From: Streptomyces sp. S.PB5
GTDB taxonomy: Bacteria > Actinomycetota > Actinomycetes > Streptomycetales > Streptomycetaceae
Assembly (NCBI RefSeq): GCF_030403745.1
Contig: NZ_JAQMWP010000002.1
Location: forward strand, 806,001 to 870,000
DNA length: 64,000 nt
Direction of reading: 5' to 3'
A program made the translations under genes and the position numbers. Shown here piece by piece: positions 1 to 6,619 of this stretch (positions are counted from its first letter, which is position 1; the number at the start of each line of letters is the position of its first letter). A model generated the notes under the pieces. That model worked only from the letters and a program-made list of their open reading frames with translations, did no database searches and was not told the DNA's origin.

Positions 1-125
1 CCCTTGGCGAGGTTGCGCCGGTACAGCTCGTTGGACGCCTCGGCCGTGGAGTGGCCGGCGTACGTGCGCATGAGCCACGGCCGGTCCTTCTCCCTTGCCC
101 CGTCGGCGTTCTGACGCTCAGTCAT
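1..125 (-). CDS. meaA: Ethylmalonyl-CoA mutase (MeaA/Ecm), N-terminal fragment
   Basis: Only the first 41 codons lie in the window; the gene runs off the left edge. The peptide contains DRPWLMRTYAGHSTAEASNE, the conserved opening of B12-dependent methylmalonyl-CoA mutase-like proteins of the MeaA/Ecm group. The ATG is at 123-125, 17 bp after the stop of ccr. MeaA isomerises ethylmalonyl-CoA to methylsuccinyl-CoA, the step after the product of the upstream reductase, so the two genes form one operon. The catalytic and cobalamin-binding parts are outside the window, so the identification rests on the N-terminus and on the ccr neighbour. Confidence 0.85.
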   Translation of the reverse strand, partial: MTERQNADGAREKDRPWLMRTYAGHSTAEASNELYRRNLAK

Positions 126-142
126 CTATGACCCCGGGTGTC

Positions 143-1486
143 TCAGATGTTGCGGAAGCGGTTGATGGCGTCGATGTGCTTGGCGCGCATCTCCTCGTCG
201 CGCACGCCGAGGCCCTCCTCGGGGGCGAGGCACAGCACGCCGACCTTGCCCTGGTGGAGGTTGCGGTGCACGTCGTACGCGGCCTGACCGGTCTCCTCCA
301 GGGAGTAGGTCTTCGACAGCGTCGGGTGGATCTTGCCCTTCGCGATGAGCCGGTTGGCCTCCCAGGCCTCGCGGTAGTTGGCGAAGTGCGAGCCGATGAT
401 CCGCTTCAGCGACATCCACAGGTAGCGGTTGTCGTACTGATGCATGTAGCCCGAGGTCGAGGCGCAGGTGGTGATGGTGCCGCCCTTGCGGGTGACGAAC
501 ACGGAGGCGCCGAAGGTCTCGCGGCCGGGGTGCTCGAAGACGATGTCGATGTCCTCGCCGCCGGTCAGCTCGCGGATGCGCTTGCCGAAGCGCTTCCACT
601 CCTTGGGGTCCTGGGTGTTCTCGTCCTTCCAGAACCTGTAGTCCTCGGCGTTGCGGTCGATGATCGCCTCGGCACCCATGGCCCGGCAGATGTCTGCCTT
701 CTGGGGGCTGCTGACGACACAGACGGGGTTGGCGCCACCGGCGAGCGCGAACTGCGTGGCGTAGGAGCCGAGTCCGCCGCTCGCGCCCCAGATCAGGACG
801 TTGTCGCCCTGCTTCATGCCGGCGCCGTTGCGGGAGACCAGCTGGCGGTAGGCGGTGGAGTTGACGAGGCCCGGGGCCGCCGCCTCCTCCCACGACAGAT
901 GACCCGGCTTGGGCATCAGCTGGTTGGACTTGACGAGCGCGATCTCCGCGAGGCCGCCGAAGTTGGTCTCGAAGCCCCAGATGCGCTGCTCGGGGTCGAG
1001 CATCGTGTCGTTGTGTCCGTCGGAGGACTCCAGCTCGACCGACAGACAGTGCGCGACGACCTCGTCACCGGGCTTCCAGGAGTTCACGCCCGGGCCGGTG
1101 CGCAGGACGACGCCCGCGAGGTCGGAGCCGATGATGTGGTACGGCAGGTCGTGGCGCTTGGCCAGCTCGCTGGTGCGGCCGTAGCGCTCCAGGAACCCGA
1201 AGGTGGACAGCGGTTCGAAGATCGAGGTCCACACGGAGTTGTAGTTGACACTCGATGCCATGACGGCGACCAGGGCCTCGCCCGGGCCGAGCTCCGGCAG
1301 CGGCACGTCGTCCAGGTGGATCGACTTGCGCGGGTCCTTGTCGCGGGTCTCCAGGCCCGCGAACATCTCCGTCTCGTCCTTGTGCACGGTGATCGCGCGG
1401 TACGACTCGGGGAGCGGCAGAGCGGCGAAGTCGGCCGGCGTCGAGTCGGGCGACTGGATCGCGTCGAGGATGTCCTTCACGGTCAC
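143..1486 (-). CDS. ccr: Crotonyl-CoA carboxylase/reductase
   Basis: A 447-residue member of the medium-chain dehydrogenase/reductase superfamily. It carries an N-terminal GroES-like domain (VVAHCLSVELESSDG region), the nucleotide-binding motif GASGGLGSYATQFAL, and the typical C-terminus KVGVLCLAPEEGLGVRDEEM. Ccr reductively carboxylates crotonyl-CoA to ethylmalonyl-CoA with NADPH and CO2, supplying the ethylmalonyl-CoA pathway and polyketide extender units. I chose the GTG at 1484-1486 (protein begins MTVKDILDAIQSP), because GGAGG lies 7 nt upstream and known Ccr proteins begin this way; an ATG at 1508-1510 would add eight residues. It is followed 17 bp later by meaA. Identification is very secure. 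Confidence 0.97.
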   Translation of the reverse strand: MTVKDILDAIQSPDSTPADFAALPLPESYRAITVHKDETEMFAGLETRDKDPRKSIHLDDVPLPELGPGEALVAVMASSVNYNSVWTSIFEPLSTFGFLERYGRTSELAKRHDLPYHIIGSDLAGVVLRTGPGVNSWKPGDEVVAHCLSVELESSDGHNDTMLDPEQRIWGFETNFGGLAEIALVKSNQLMPKPGHLSWEEAAAPGLVNSTAYRQLVSRNGAGMKQGDNVLIWGASGGLGSYATQFALAGGANPVCVVSSPQKADICRAMGAEAIIDRNAEDYRFWKDENTQDPKEWKRFGKRIRELTGGEDIDIVFEHPGRETFGASVFVTRKGGTITTCASTSGYMHQYDNRYLWMSLKRIIGSHFANYREAWEANRLIAKGKIHPTLSKTYSLEETGQAAYDVHRNLHQGKVGVLCLAPEEGLGVRDEEMRAKHIDAINRFRNI

Positions 1487-1854
1487 GGTGTTGCCTCCGG
1501 CGATACGCACCCTGAGGGAGGGGTGCTGAGGGTTACGTCGGTGCTGCTGAGGGTTCGGTGAGGTGCCGTCGGTCCGGCGAGGTGGTGCTTCGGCAGCGCT
1601 TTGTGGCGCGGGAGGTTGCCTGTGACGCAGGCGTCCGGGCGGGGCAGGTCGATGACTTGCTGGGACAGCCGGCGTGCGAAAGGTCTCTGCACGCCGGCCG
1701 CCCGGACCTCTTCAACGTATGACACCGCGTGTCACCTGGCAAGGCACTGAGTGCCAGGAGTTGCACTCAGGTGAAATCTTTACGTAACAAATGAGCGATG
1801 ATCGATCGAACAGGGTCTTGAAGGTGCCTGAAATCGGGACCGGACACACGAAAA
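1487..1854 (-). promoter_or_regulatory. Non-coding region upstream of ccr with clustered inverted repeats
   Basis: No convincing gene lies between ccr and the TetR terminator. The part near ccr is plain GC-rich sequence. The distal part (about 1715-1800) is richer in A+T and holds several inverted repeats (annotated separately) plus TTACGTAA at about 1780. This is where a ccr promoter and operator would sit. I could not fix -35 and -10 boxes with confidence. Confidence 0.6.
1720..1758. promoter_or_regulatory. Nested inverted repeats, candidate operator upstream of ccr
   Basis: Three inverted repeats are packed into 39 bp: TGACAC-cgc-GTGTCA at 1720-1734, CCTGGCA and TGCCAGG arms at 1735-1741 and 1752-1758, and inside the latter GGCACT-g-AGTGCC at 1743-1755. 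All arms are perfect. They lie about 235-265 bp upstream of the ccr start. Dyads of this size fit dimeric regulators such as the TetR protein encoded next door, but no binding evidence exists here and the two motif types differ. Confidence 0.5.
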
Positions 1855-1876
1855 CGGCCACCCCGAAGGGTGGCCG
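1855..1876 (-). terminator. Rho-independent terminator of the TetR gene
   Basis: A perfect 9-bp stem (CGGCCACCC with GGGTGGCCG) closes a 4-nt loop. On the minus strand it is followed directly by TTTTCGTGT. It starts 23 bp after the stop of the TetR gene. This is one of the few hairpins in the window that also has a T-tract. Confidence 0.85.
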
Positions 1877-1899
1877 TGATCACAGGCTTCAGCGGTCGC

Positions 1900-2709
1900 T
1901 CAGCGCTCCTTGAGCGCCTCCTCGATGGTCCTCATGACCTGGTCGAGCGGGGCGTCCGTGCGGGCGACCGTGACCAGTACCTCGCCGTGCGTCGAGACGG
2001 TCGCGGCGGCCGGCTTGGGGGTGGTGCTGCGCCCGGCCCCGATGCCCGTGCCGAAGGTCTTGCGGACGATCGCGAAGGCGTGGTCCAGCTGCGTCTCGAC
2101 GTCGCCCTGGCCCCCGGCCCGCAGCCAGCGCCGCAGGACGTGGTTGTGGGCCGTGACGACCGCGGACGCGGCGACCTCGGCCAGCAGCGGGTCGTCGTTG
2201 GCGTCGTCGTCGTGCGCGTGCTCGTCGAAGTGGCCGAGGAGATAGCGGGTGAAGAGGCGCTCGTAGCGGGCCACCGACGCGATCTCCGCCTCGCGCAGGG
2301 TGGGCACCTCGCGCGTGAGCTTGTAGCGGGCGACCGAGATCTCCGGCCGGGCCGCGTACATCCGCATGACCTCCTTGATGCCGTTGCACACCGTGTCGAG
2401 CGGATGCTCGTGCGGGGGAGCGGCGTTGAGGACGGCCTCGGCGCGGATCAGCGTGTCGTCGTGGTCGGGGAAGATCGCCTCTTCCTTGGAGCGGAAGTGG
2501 CGGAAGAAGGTGCGGCGGGCCACTCCGGCCGCGGCCGCGATCTCGTCGACGGTGGTCGCCTCGTACCCCTTGGTCGAGAACAGCTCCATCGCCGCGGCCG
2601 CCAGTTCTCGGCGCATCTTGAGCCGCTGGGCGGCCGCACGACTGCCTGCGGCACTCTCCGGCGCGTCGGGCGTAGCTGGTGTACGTGAGGACTTGGCGGG
2701 CTGGGACAT
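1900..2709 (-). CDS. TetR/AcrR-family transcriptional regulator
   Basis: A 269-residue repressor-type protein. The N-terminal helix-turn-helix lies at about residues 30-80 (VDEIAAAAGVARRTFFRHF), preceded by a Pro/Ala/Ser-rich leader of about 25 residues. The remainder is the variable all-helical ligand-binding domain, with a His/Asp-rich stretch around HFDEHAHDDDANDD. The ATG at 2707-2709 is chosen because upstream in-frame starts give an implausible N-terminus across the hairpin at 2758-2782. It sits between ccr/meaA and the hydroxyacyl-CoA dehydrogenase, so it probably senses an acyl-CoA and controls these genes. That role is inferred from position. A TetR protein of the same neighbourhood in other Streptomyces (AccR, from memory) regulates acyl-CoA metabolism. 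Confidence 0.92.
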   Translation of the reverse strand: MSQPAKSSRTPATPDAPESAAGSRAAAQRLKMRRELAAAAMELFSTKGYEATTVDEIAAAAGVARRTFFRHFRSKEEAIFPDHDDTLIRAEAVLNAAPPHEHPLDTVCNGIKEVMRMYAARPEISVARYKLTREVPTLREAEIASVARYERLFTRYLLGHFDEHAHDDDANDDPLLAEVAASAVVTAHNHVLRRWLRAGGQGDVETQLDHAFAIVRKTFGTGIGAGRSTTPKPAAATVSTHGEVLVTVARTDAPLDQVMRTIEEALKER

Positions 2710-2757
2710 GACCCGAACGTACTGCATGTGCGCAGGTTGGCGCTCATGTCCCAGGGA

Positions 2758-2782
2758 CCCCCCGCCCGCTGCGGGCGGGGGG
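2758..2782 (-). terminator. Strong GC hairpin after the hydroxyacyl-CoA dehydrogenase gene
   Basis: A perfect 12-bp stem (CCCCCCGCCCGC with its complement) around a single T, lying 64 bp past the stop codon at 2846. There is no T-tract on the minus strand, which is common for Streptomyces terminators. It separates the dehydrogenase gene from the TetR start at 2709. Confidence 0.6.
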
Positions 2783-2845
2783 TTTCCGTGGGGGTCGAGC
2801 AGTCCGCCCCAGTCCTCGTTCGCTCTGAACCAGTCGCCGGACGGT

Positions 2846-4651
2846 TCAGCGGCGGGCATATTCGCGGAAGCCGCGGCCGGTCTTGCGGCCGAGGCAGCCC
2901 GCGGCCACCAGGTGCTCCAGGAGCGGGGCCGGGGCCAGGCCCGGGTCACGGAACTCGCGGTGCAGGACCTTCTCGATCGCGAGCGAGACGTCCAGGCCGA
3001 CGACGTCCAGGAGCTCGAAGGGGCCCATCGGGTAGCCGCCGCCCAGCTTCATCGCGGCGTCGATGTCGTCCAGCGAGGCGTAGTGCTCCTGGACCATCTT
3101 GATCGCGTTGTTGAGGTAGGGGAAGAGCAGCGCGTTCACGATGAAGCCGGCCCGGTCGCCGCAGTCCACCGCGTGCTTCCTGATCTTCACGCAGACCTCG
3201 CGGACCGTGGCGTGGACGTCCTCGGCGGTGAGCACCGTACGGACGACCTCGACCAGCTTCATCGCCGGGGCCGGGTTGAAGAAGTGCATGCCGATCACGT
3301 CCTGGGGACGCGAGGTGGCCCGGGCGCAGGCGACGACCGGCAGCGAGGAGGTCGTGGTGGCCAGGACCGCGCCCGGCTTGCAGACCTTGTCCAGCGCCGC
3401 GAACAGCTGCTGCTTGACCTCCAGGTCCTCGGCGACGGCCTCGACGGCCAGATCGACGTCGGCGAAGGCGTCGTAGGAGCCCGCCGCGGTGATCCGGTCG
3501 AGCGTCTGCGCGGCGGCCTCGGCGGTCAGCCGGCCCTTGTCGACGGAGCGCGAGAGCGACTTGCCGATCCGGGCCTTGGCGGCCTCGGCCTTCTCCTCGC
3601 TGCGGGCGGCGAGGACGACCTCGTACCCGGCCTTGGCGAAGACCTCGGCGATGCCGGACGCCATGGTCCCGGAGCCCGCGACACCGACGGAACGGACCGG
3701 ACGGCCGGGGGTCTCGGAGCCGCCGGCGGCGGGCGTCAGGGCGTCGGCGACGACCGTGGCGCTGCCCGGCGCCTCGTACGAGTAGAAGCCACGGCCCGAC
3801 TTACGGCCCGTCAGCCCGGCTTCGCTGAGCTGCTTGAGGATCGGCGCGGGGGCGTGGAGGCGGTCGTGGGACTCGGCGTACATGGCCTCCAGGACCGTGC
3901 GCGCGGTGTCGATGCCGATCAGGTCGAGCAGGGCGAGCGGGCCCATCGGCAGACCGCAGCCGAGCCGCATCGCGGCGTCGATGTCCTCACGGGAGGCGTA
4001 CTTCGCCTCGTACATCGCGGCGGCCTGGTTGAGGTAGCCGAACAGCAGCCCGTCGGCGACGAACCCGGGCCGGTCGCCGACCGCCACGGGCTCCTTGCCC
4101 AGGGCGAGGGCGAGGTCGGTGACCGCGCTGACGGCGGCCGGCGCGGTCAGCACCGAGGAGACGACCTCGACCAGCTTCATCGCCGGGGCCGGGTTGAAGA
4201 AGTGCAGCCCGAGCACCCGCTCCGGACGGGCCGAGTCGGCCGCGAGCCGGGTGACGGACAGCGCGTTGGTACCGGTCGCCAGGATGGTGTCGGGGCGCAC
4301 GATGCCGTCGAGCTCACGGAAGATCTGGTGCTTGATCTCGTACGACTCCGGGGCCACCTCGATGACGAGATCGGCGTCCGCGGCGCTGCGCAGGTCGGTG
4401 GAGGTACGGACCCGGGCGAGGACGTCGGCGCGCTCCTGCTCGGTGAGCCGGCCGCGCTGCACGGCGCGGGCGGTGGAGGTCTCCAGGGCGGCGACGGCCT
4501 GGGCGGCCGCGGCCTCACTGATGTCGATGCCGACGACCTCGCGGCCGGCCTTGGCGAGGACCTCGGCGATGCCGGTGCCCATCGTGCCGAGGCCGACGAC
4601 GGCAATGGTCTGCAGCGGGGACAGAGGGGTGTCGGACAGGGGAGCGGCCAT
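2846..4651 (-). CDS. 3-hydroxyacyl-CoA dehydrogenase with two complete tandem copies of the enzyme
   Basis: A 601-residue protein made of two whole 3-hydroxyacyl-CoA dehydrogenase units. Copy 1 (about residues 10-295) has the NAD motif VVGLGTMGTGIAEVLAKAG, the catalytic-His motif LGLHFFNPAPAMKLVEVV, and a C-terminal domain ending GLTGRKSGRGFYSYE. Copy 2 (about 315-601) repeats these as VAGSGTMASGIAEVFAKAG, IGMHFFNPAPAMKLVEVV and CLGRKTGRGFREYARR. Both keep the catalytic His and the dinucleotide fold. It should oxidise 3-hydroxybutyryl-type CoA esters with NAD(P). The ATG at 4649-4651 has GGAG 7 nt upstream. It is transcribed alone toward the TetR gene from a promoter region holding a 17-bp palindrome. 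Confidence 0.93.
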   Translation of the reverse strand: MAAPLSDTPLSPLQTIAVVGLGTMGTGIAEVLAKAGREVVGIDISEAAAAQAVAALETSTARAVQRGRLTEQERADVLARVRTSTDLRSAADADLVIEVAPESYEIKHQIFRELDGIVRPDTILATGTNALSVTRLAADSARPERVLGLHFFNPAPAMKLVEVVSSVLTAPAAVSAVTDLALALGKEPVAVGDRPGFVADGLLFGYLNQAAAMYEAKYASREDIDAAMRLGCGLPMGPLALLDLIGIDTARTVLEAMYAESHDRLHAPAPILKQLSEAGLTGRKSGRGFYSYEAPGSATVVADALTPAAGGSETPGRPVRSVGVAGSGTMASGIAEVFAKAGYEVVLAARSEEKAEAAKARIGKSLSRSVDKGRLTAEAAAQTLDRITAAGSYDAFADVDLAVEAVAEDLEVKQQLFAALDKVCKPGAVLATTTSSLPVVACARATSRPQDVIGMHFFNPAPAMKLVEVVRTVLTAEDVHATVREVCVKIRKHAVDCGDRAGFIVNALLFPYLNNAIKMVQEHYASLDDIDAAMKLGGGYPMGPFELLDVVGLDVSLAIEKVLHREFRDPGLAPAPLLEHLVAAGCLGRKTGRGFREYARR

Positions 4652-4690
4652 CGCGGGACTCCAGGAATGAGGGTGACGACTGGGAGCGCG

Positions 4691-4718
4691 ACCCGGTGCG
4701 CCGAAGGGCGCACCGGGT
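4691..4718 (-). promoter_or_regulatory. Leader hairpin ahead of the dehydrogenase gene
   Basis: A perfect 12-bp stem (ACCCGGTGCGCC with GGCGCACCGGGT) around a 4-nt loop, 39 bp upstream of the dehydrogenase ATG. If transcription starts near the palindrome at 4856, this hairpin is in the 5' leader. It could attenuate transcription or protect the message. No T-tract follows on the minus strand. Confidence 0.5.
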
Positions 4719-4855
4719 GCGTGGAAGTTGCGGGATGCGGGTGTTGCCGGGCTACTTGCGCACACGCCCGGTGGTGCGATGCCGTCGTCGCGGACGTGCA
4801 CACGCCCGGAGAACGGTGAAGCCGACCGGCCCTGTCCCGGAGCCATGTCGTACTG

Positions 4856-4872
4856 CGGTATCTCAGATACCG
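4856..4872. promoter_or_regulatory. Perfect 17-bp palindrome, candidate TetR operator
   Basis: CGGTATCT-c-AGATACCG has two perfect 8-bp arms around one base. It lies 204 bp upstream of the dehydrogenase start and 163 bp upstream of the HEAT-repeat gene, in a locally A+T-richer stretch. Its size and symmetry are typical of TetR-family operators, and the TetR gene is the only regulator nearby. I did not find a second copy in the window. Confidence 0.55.
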
Positions 4873-5035
4873 AACCGACTGCTCTTGCGGCGGCTGCGTC
4901 ACCAGGCCACCGCAAGGAGTACCGCGAGTGGGTAACTCGCTCGTCTGAGCTTAACCGGCGGGTAACGAGCGCGCTAGTCCCCCGTGTTTGTGATGTACGT
5001 CCCGAGCCGCTCGCGACCCGCCTAGGCTGCGTGTC

Positions 5036-5611
5036 ATGGACGAAGAGTTGCGATCACTCACGGAGCGCTTACGGCAGGAGTCGGGGGCGTCGGCGGCGTT
5101 CGAGCAGCTGGCGGAGACGAAGGACCCCGATGAGCTGGCCGGAGTCCTGACCGAGCCCGGACAGCCGCTGTGGGCGCGGGAGCTCGCCGCGTTCCGGCTC
5201 GGCCTCGCCGGGGACCGGCGTGCCTTCGAGTCGCTCGTCCTGCTGCTGAACCACCGTGATCCGCAGCGCTGTGTCTCCGCCGCGTACGCCCTGGCCCGCC
5301 TCGGGGACCCGCGCACCGCCCGCGCGGCCGCCGCCCTCGCCACCAACGAACTGCGCGTCGCCTACGCCCTGCACCCGGTCCGGCTGCTGACCGAGCTGCG
5401 GGCGCCGGAGTCGGTCCCTGCGCTCATCACCACCCTGGAGCGGCGGCTGCGGCCGCACGACCCGTACCGGCGGGTGGCGCTGGCGTGCGTGGAGGGGCTG
5501 GGCAGCCTCGGCGACACCCGGGCCAGGCCCGTACTCAACGAGGCGCTCGCGCATCCGGCGCTGGCGGAGGCGGCGGTACGGGCGCTGGCGCGGATTCCCG
5601 GGCAGCGGTGA
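5036..5611 (+). CDS. HEAT-repeat domain-containing protein
   Basis: A 191-residue soluble protein of repeated helical pairs: ARELAAFRLGLAGDRRAFES, CVSAAYALARLGDPRTARAA and ALACVEGLGSLGDTRARPVL are spaced as in PBS-lyase/HEAT repeats. There is no catalytic motif and no signal peptide. HEAT scaffolds usually bind proteins; no partner can be named. The start at 5036 has a -10-like TAGGCT close upstream, suggesting a very short leader. Its last 77 bp overlap the 3' end of the oppositely transcribed GNAT gene. Confidence 0.85.
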   Translation: MDEELRSLTERLRQESGASAAFEQLAETKDPDELAGVLTEPGQPLWARELAAFRLGLAGDRRAFESLVLLLNHRDPQRCVSAAYALARLGDPRTARAAAALATNELRVAYALHPVRLLTELRAPESVPALITTLERRLRPHDPYRRVALACVEGLGSLGDTRARPVLNEALAHPALAEAAVRALARIPGQR

Positions 5612-6125
5612 GGGCCCTGACGTACCGCACCTCGGGCACCGGCACCCCGTCCACCTCGAACGGCTCCTCGGCGCCGTCGGGGCGGAACCCCGCCCGCTCG
5701 TAGAAGGCACGGGCGCGGGTGTTCCCCTTGAGGACCCAGAGGAGCATGCGCGGGTGCCCGGCGGCCGTGCAGCGGCGTATCGACTCCTGGAGCAGGAGAT
5801 GTCCCGCGCCGGCGCCGTACGACGCCGGGTGCACGTAGAGCGCGTACAACTCGGCGTCCGTGGTGGGCCGTTCGCCGTCCCGGTAGGGGCCGTGGCAGGC
5901 CCAGCCGAGTACCTCGCCGTCCCGTTCGGCGACCAGGTTCAGCACACCGGTGCCCGCCTGCTCGAAGCGGGTGCGGCGGCCCTCGGTCTCCTCGGCGACG
6001 TCCATGGCGTCCAGGTGCGCCTGTGGCATCAGCCCCCGGTACGCCGTCTGCCAGCCCCGCACGCGGATCTCCGCCACCCGGTCGCAGTCCCCGAGGGTCA
6101 TCTCCCGGACGTGCAGGCCGGTCAT
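5535..6125 (-). CDS. GNAT-family N-acetyltransferase
   Basis: A 196-residue acetyltransferase. The acetyl-CoA-binding region is LYALYVHPASYGAGAGHLLL (an R/Q-x-x-G-x-G/A-type loop), followed by MLLWVLKGNTRARAFYERAG, the usual GNAT motif B. A Pro/Ala-rich tail ends the protein inside the neighbouring convergent gene. Substrate unknown. The ATG at 6123-6125 overlaps the TGA of the upstream ridA gene (ATGA), so the pair is translationally coupled. Confidence 0.9.
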   Translation of the reverse strand: MTGLHVREMTLGDCDRVAEIRVRGWQTAYRGLMPQAHLDAMDVAEETEGRRTRFEQAGTGVLNLVAERDGEVLGWACHGPYRDGERPTTDAELYALYVHPASYGAGAGHLLLQESIRRCTAAGHPRMLLWVLKGNTRARAFYERAGFRPDGAEEPFEVDGVPVPEVRYVRALTAARESAPAPVPPPPPAPDARAPR

Positions 6126-6520
6126 GGGGCGACCACCGCGAACGCCTCGACCTCCATCAGGAACTCGGGCCGCACCAGCGACGCGACCTGCACGGCCGAG
6201 GCGGCCGGCAGCCGGTCGTCGGGTATGTGCTCGGCGCGGGCCGCCCGGATCGCCGGCATGTGCGCCATGTCCGTGACGAAGTAGGTGAGCTTCACGACAT
6301 CGTCGAAGCTCGCGCCCGCGGCGGCCAGACACCGGCGGAGGTTCTCGAAGACCTGGCGGGCCTGGGCCGCGGGGTCGCCCTCACCGACGAGCTTGCCGTC
6401 CTCGTCCAGGGCGAGCTGGCCGGAGACCGCGACGAAGGTGCCGGTGCCCAGGACGACGTGGGAGTACTGGGCGGCGGGGGCGAGCCCGGCGGGGGCGGGG
6501 ATCCTGGTCAGCTCACTCAT
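6122..6520 (-). CDS. RidA-family enamine/imine deaminase
   Basis: A 132-residue protein with the RidA/YjgF pattern: AAQYSHVVLGTGTFVAVSGQ at the N-terminus, then QARQVFENLRRCLAAAGASF, and the C-terminal segment RPEFLMEVEAFAVV. The Arg of RPEFLMEVEA matches the residue that binds substrate carboxylate in RidA proteins. RidA hydrolyses reactive 2-aminoacrylate-type enamines. I chose the ATG at 6518-6520 (MSELTRIPAPAG), typical of the family; an ATG at 6538 would add six residues. Coupled by ATGA to the GNAT gene. Confidence 0.88.
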   Translation of the reverse strand: MSELTRIPAPAGLAPAAQYSHVVLGTGTFVAVSGQLALDEDGKLVGEGDPAAQARQVFENLRRCLAAAGASFDDVVKLTYFVTDMAHMPAIRAARAEHIPDDRLPAASAVQVASLVRPEFLMEVEAFAVVAP

Positions 6521-6546
6521 GCGTCCATGGTGGACCATGGCACTGA

Positions 6547-6577
6547 CAACGCCCCCGACGGGTCGTCAGGGGCGTTG
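6547..6577 (-). terminator. Terminator-like hairpin after the protease gene
   Basis: A 9-bp stem (CAACGCCCC with GGGGCGTTG) encloses a smaller GACG/CGTC stem. It begins 43 bp after the protease stop codon at 6620 and ends before the ridA start. It has no T-tract. Confidence 0.6.
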
Positions 6578-6619
6578 GTCAGGCGTCGATGAGCGCGTCG
6601 GCGAGCGCGTCGGCCGCTC

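Larger units (their letters stand above)
4652..5035. other. Divergent non-coding region between dehydrogenase and HEAT-repeat gene
   Basis: This 384-bp region holds no supported gene. It contains a leader hairpin (4691-4718), a perfect 17-bp palindrome (4856-4872), an inverted repeat GCGAGT-N5-ACTCGC at 4924-4940, and two GGTAAC elements around 4931 and 4961. The rightward gene may be nearly leaderless: a -10-like TAGGCT lies just upstream of its ATG at 5036. Confidence 0.6.

Noticed and set aside
95-1561. Long open frame on the plus strand across ccr
   Set aside because: It is the antisense shadow of ccr in GC-rich DNA; its translation is low-complexity Val/Gly/Arg/Ala sequence without a family pattern.
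1487-5035. AccR-type operator GTTAA-N6-TTAAC
   Set aside because: I recalled this motif for a related TetR regulator and looked for it; only partial TTAAC/GTAAC elements near 4950-4966 occur, in direct and not inverted order.
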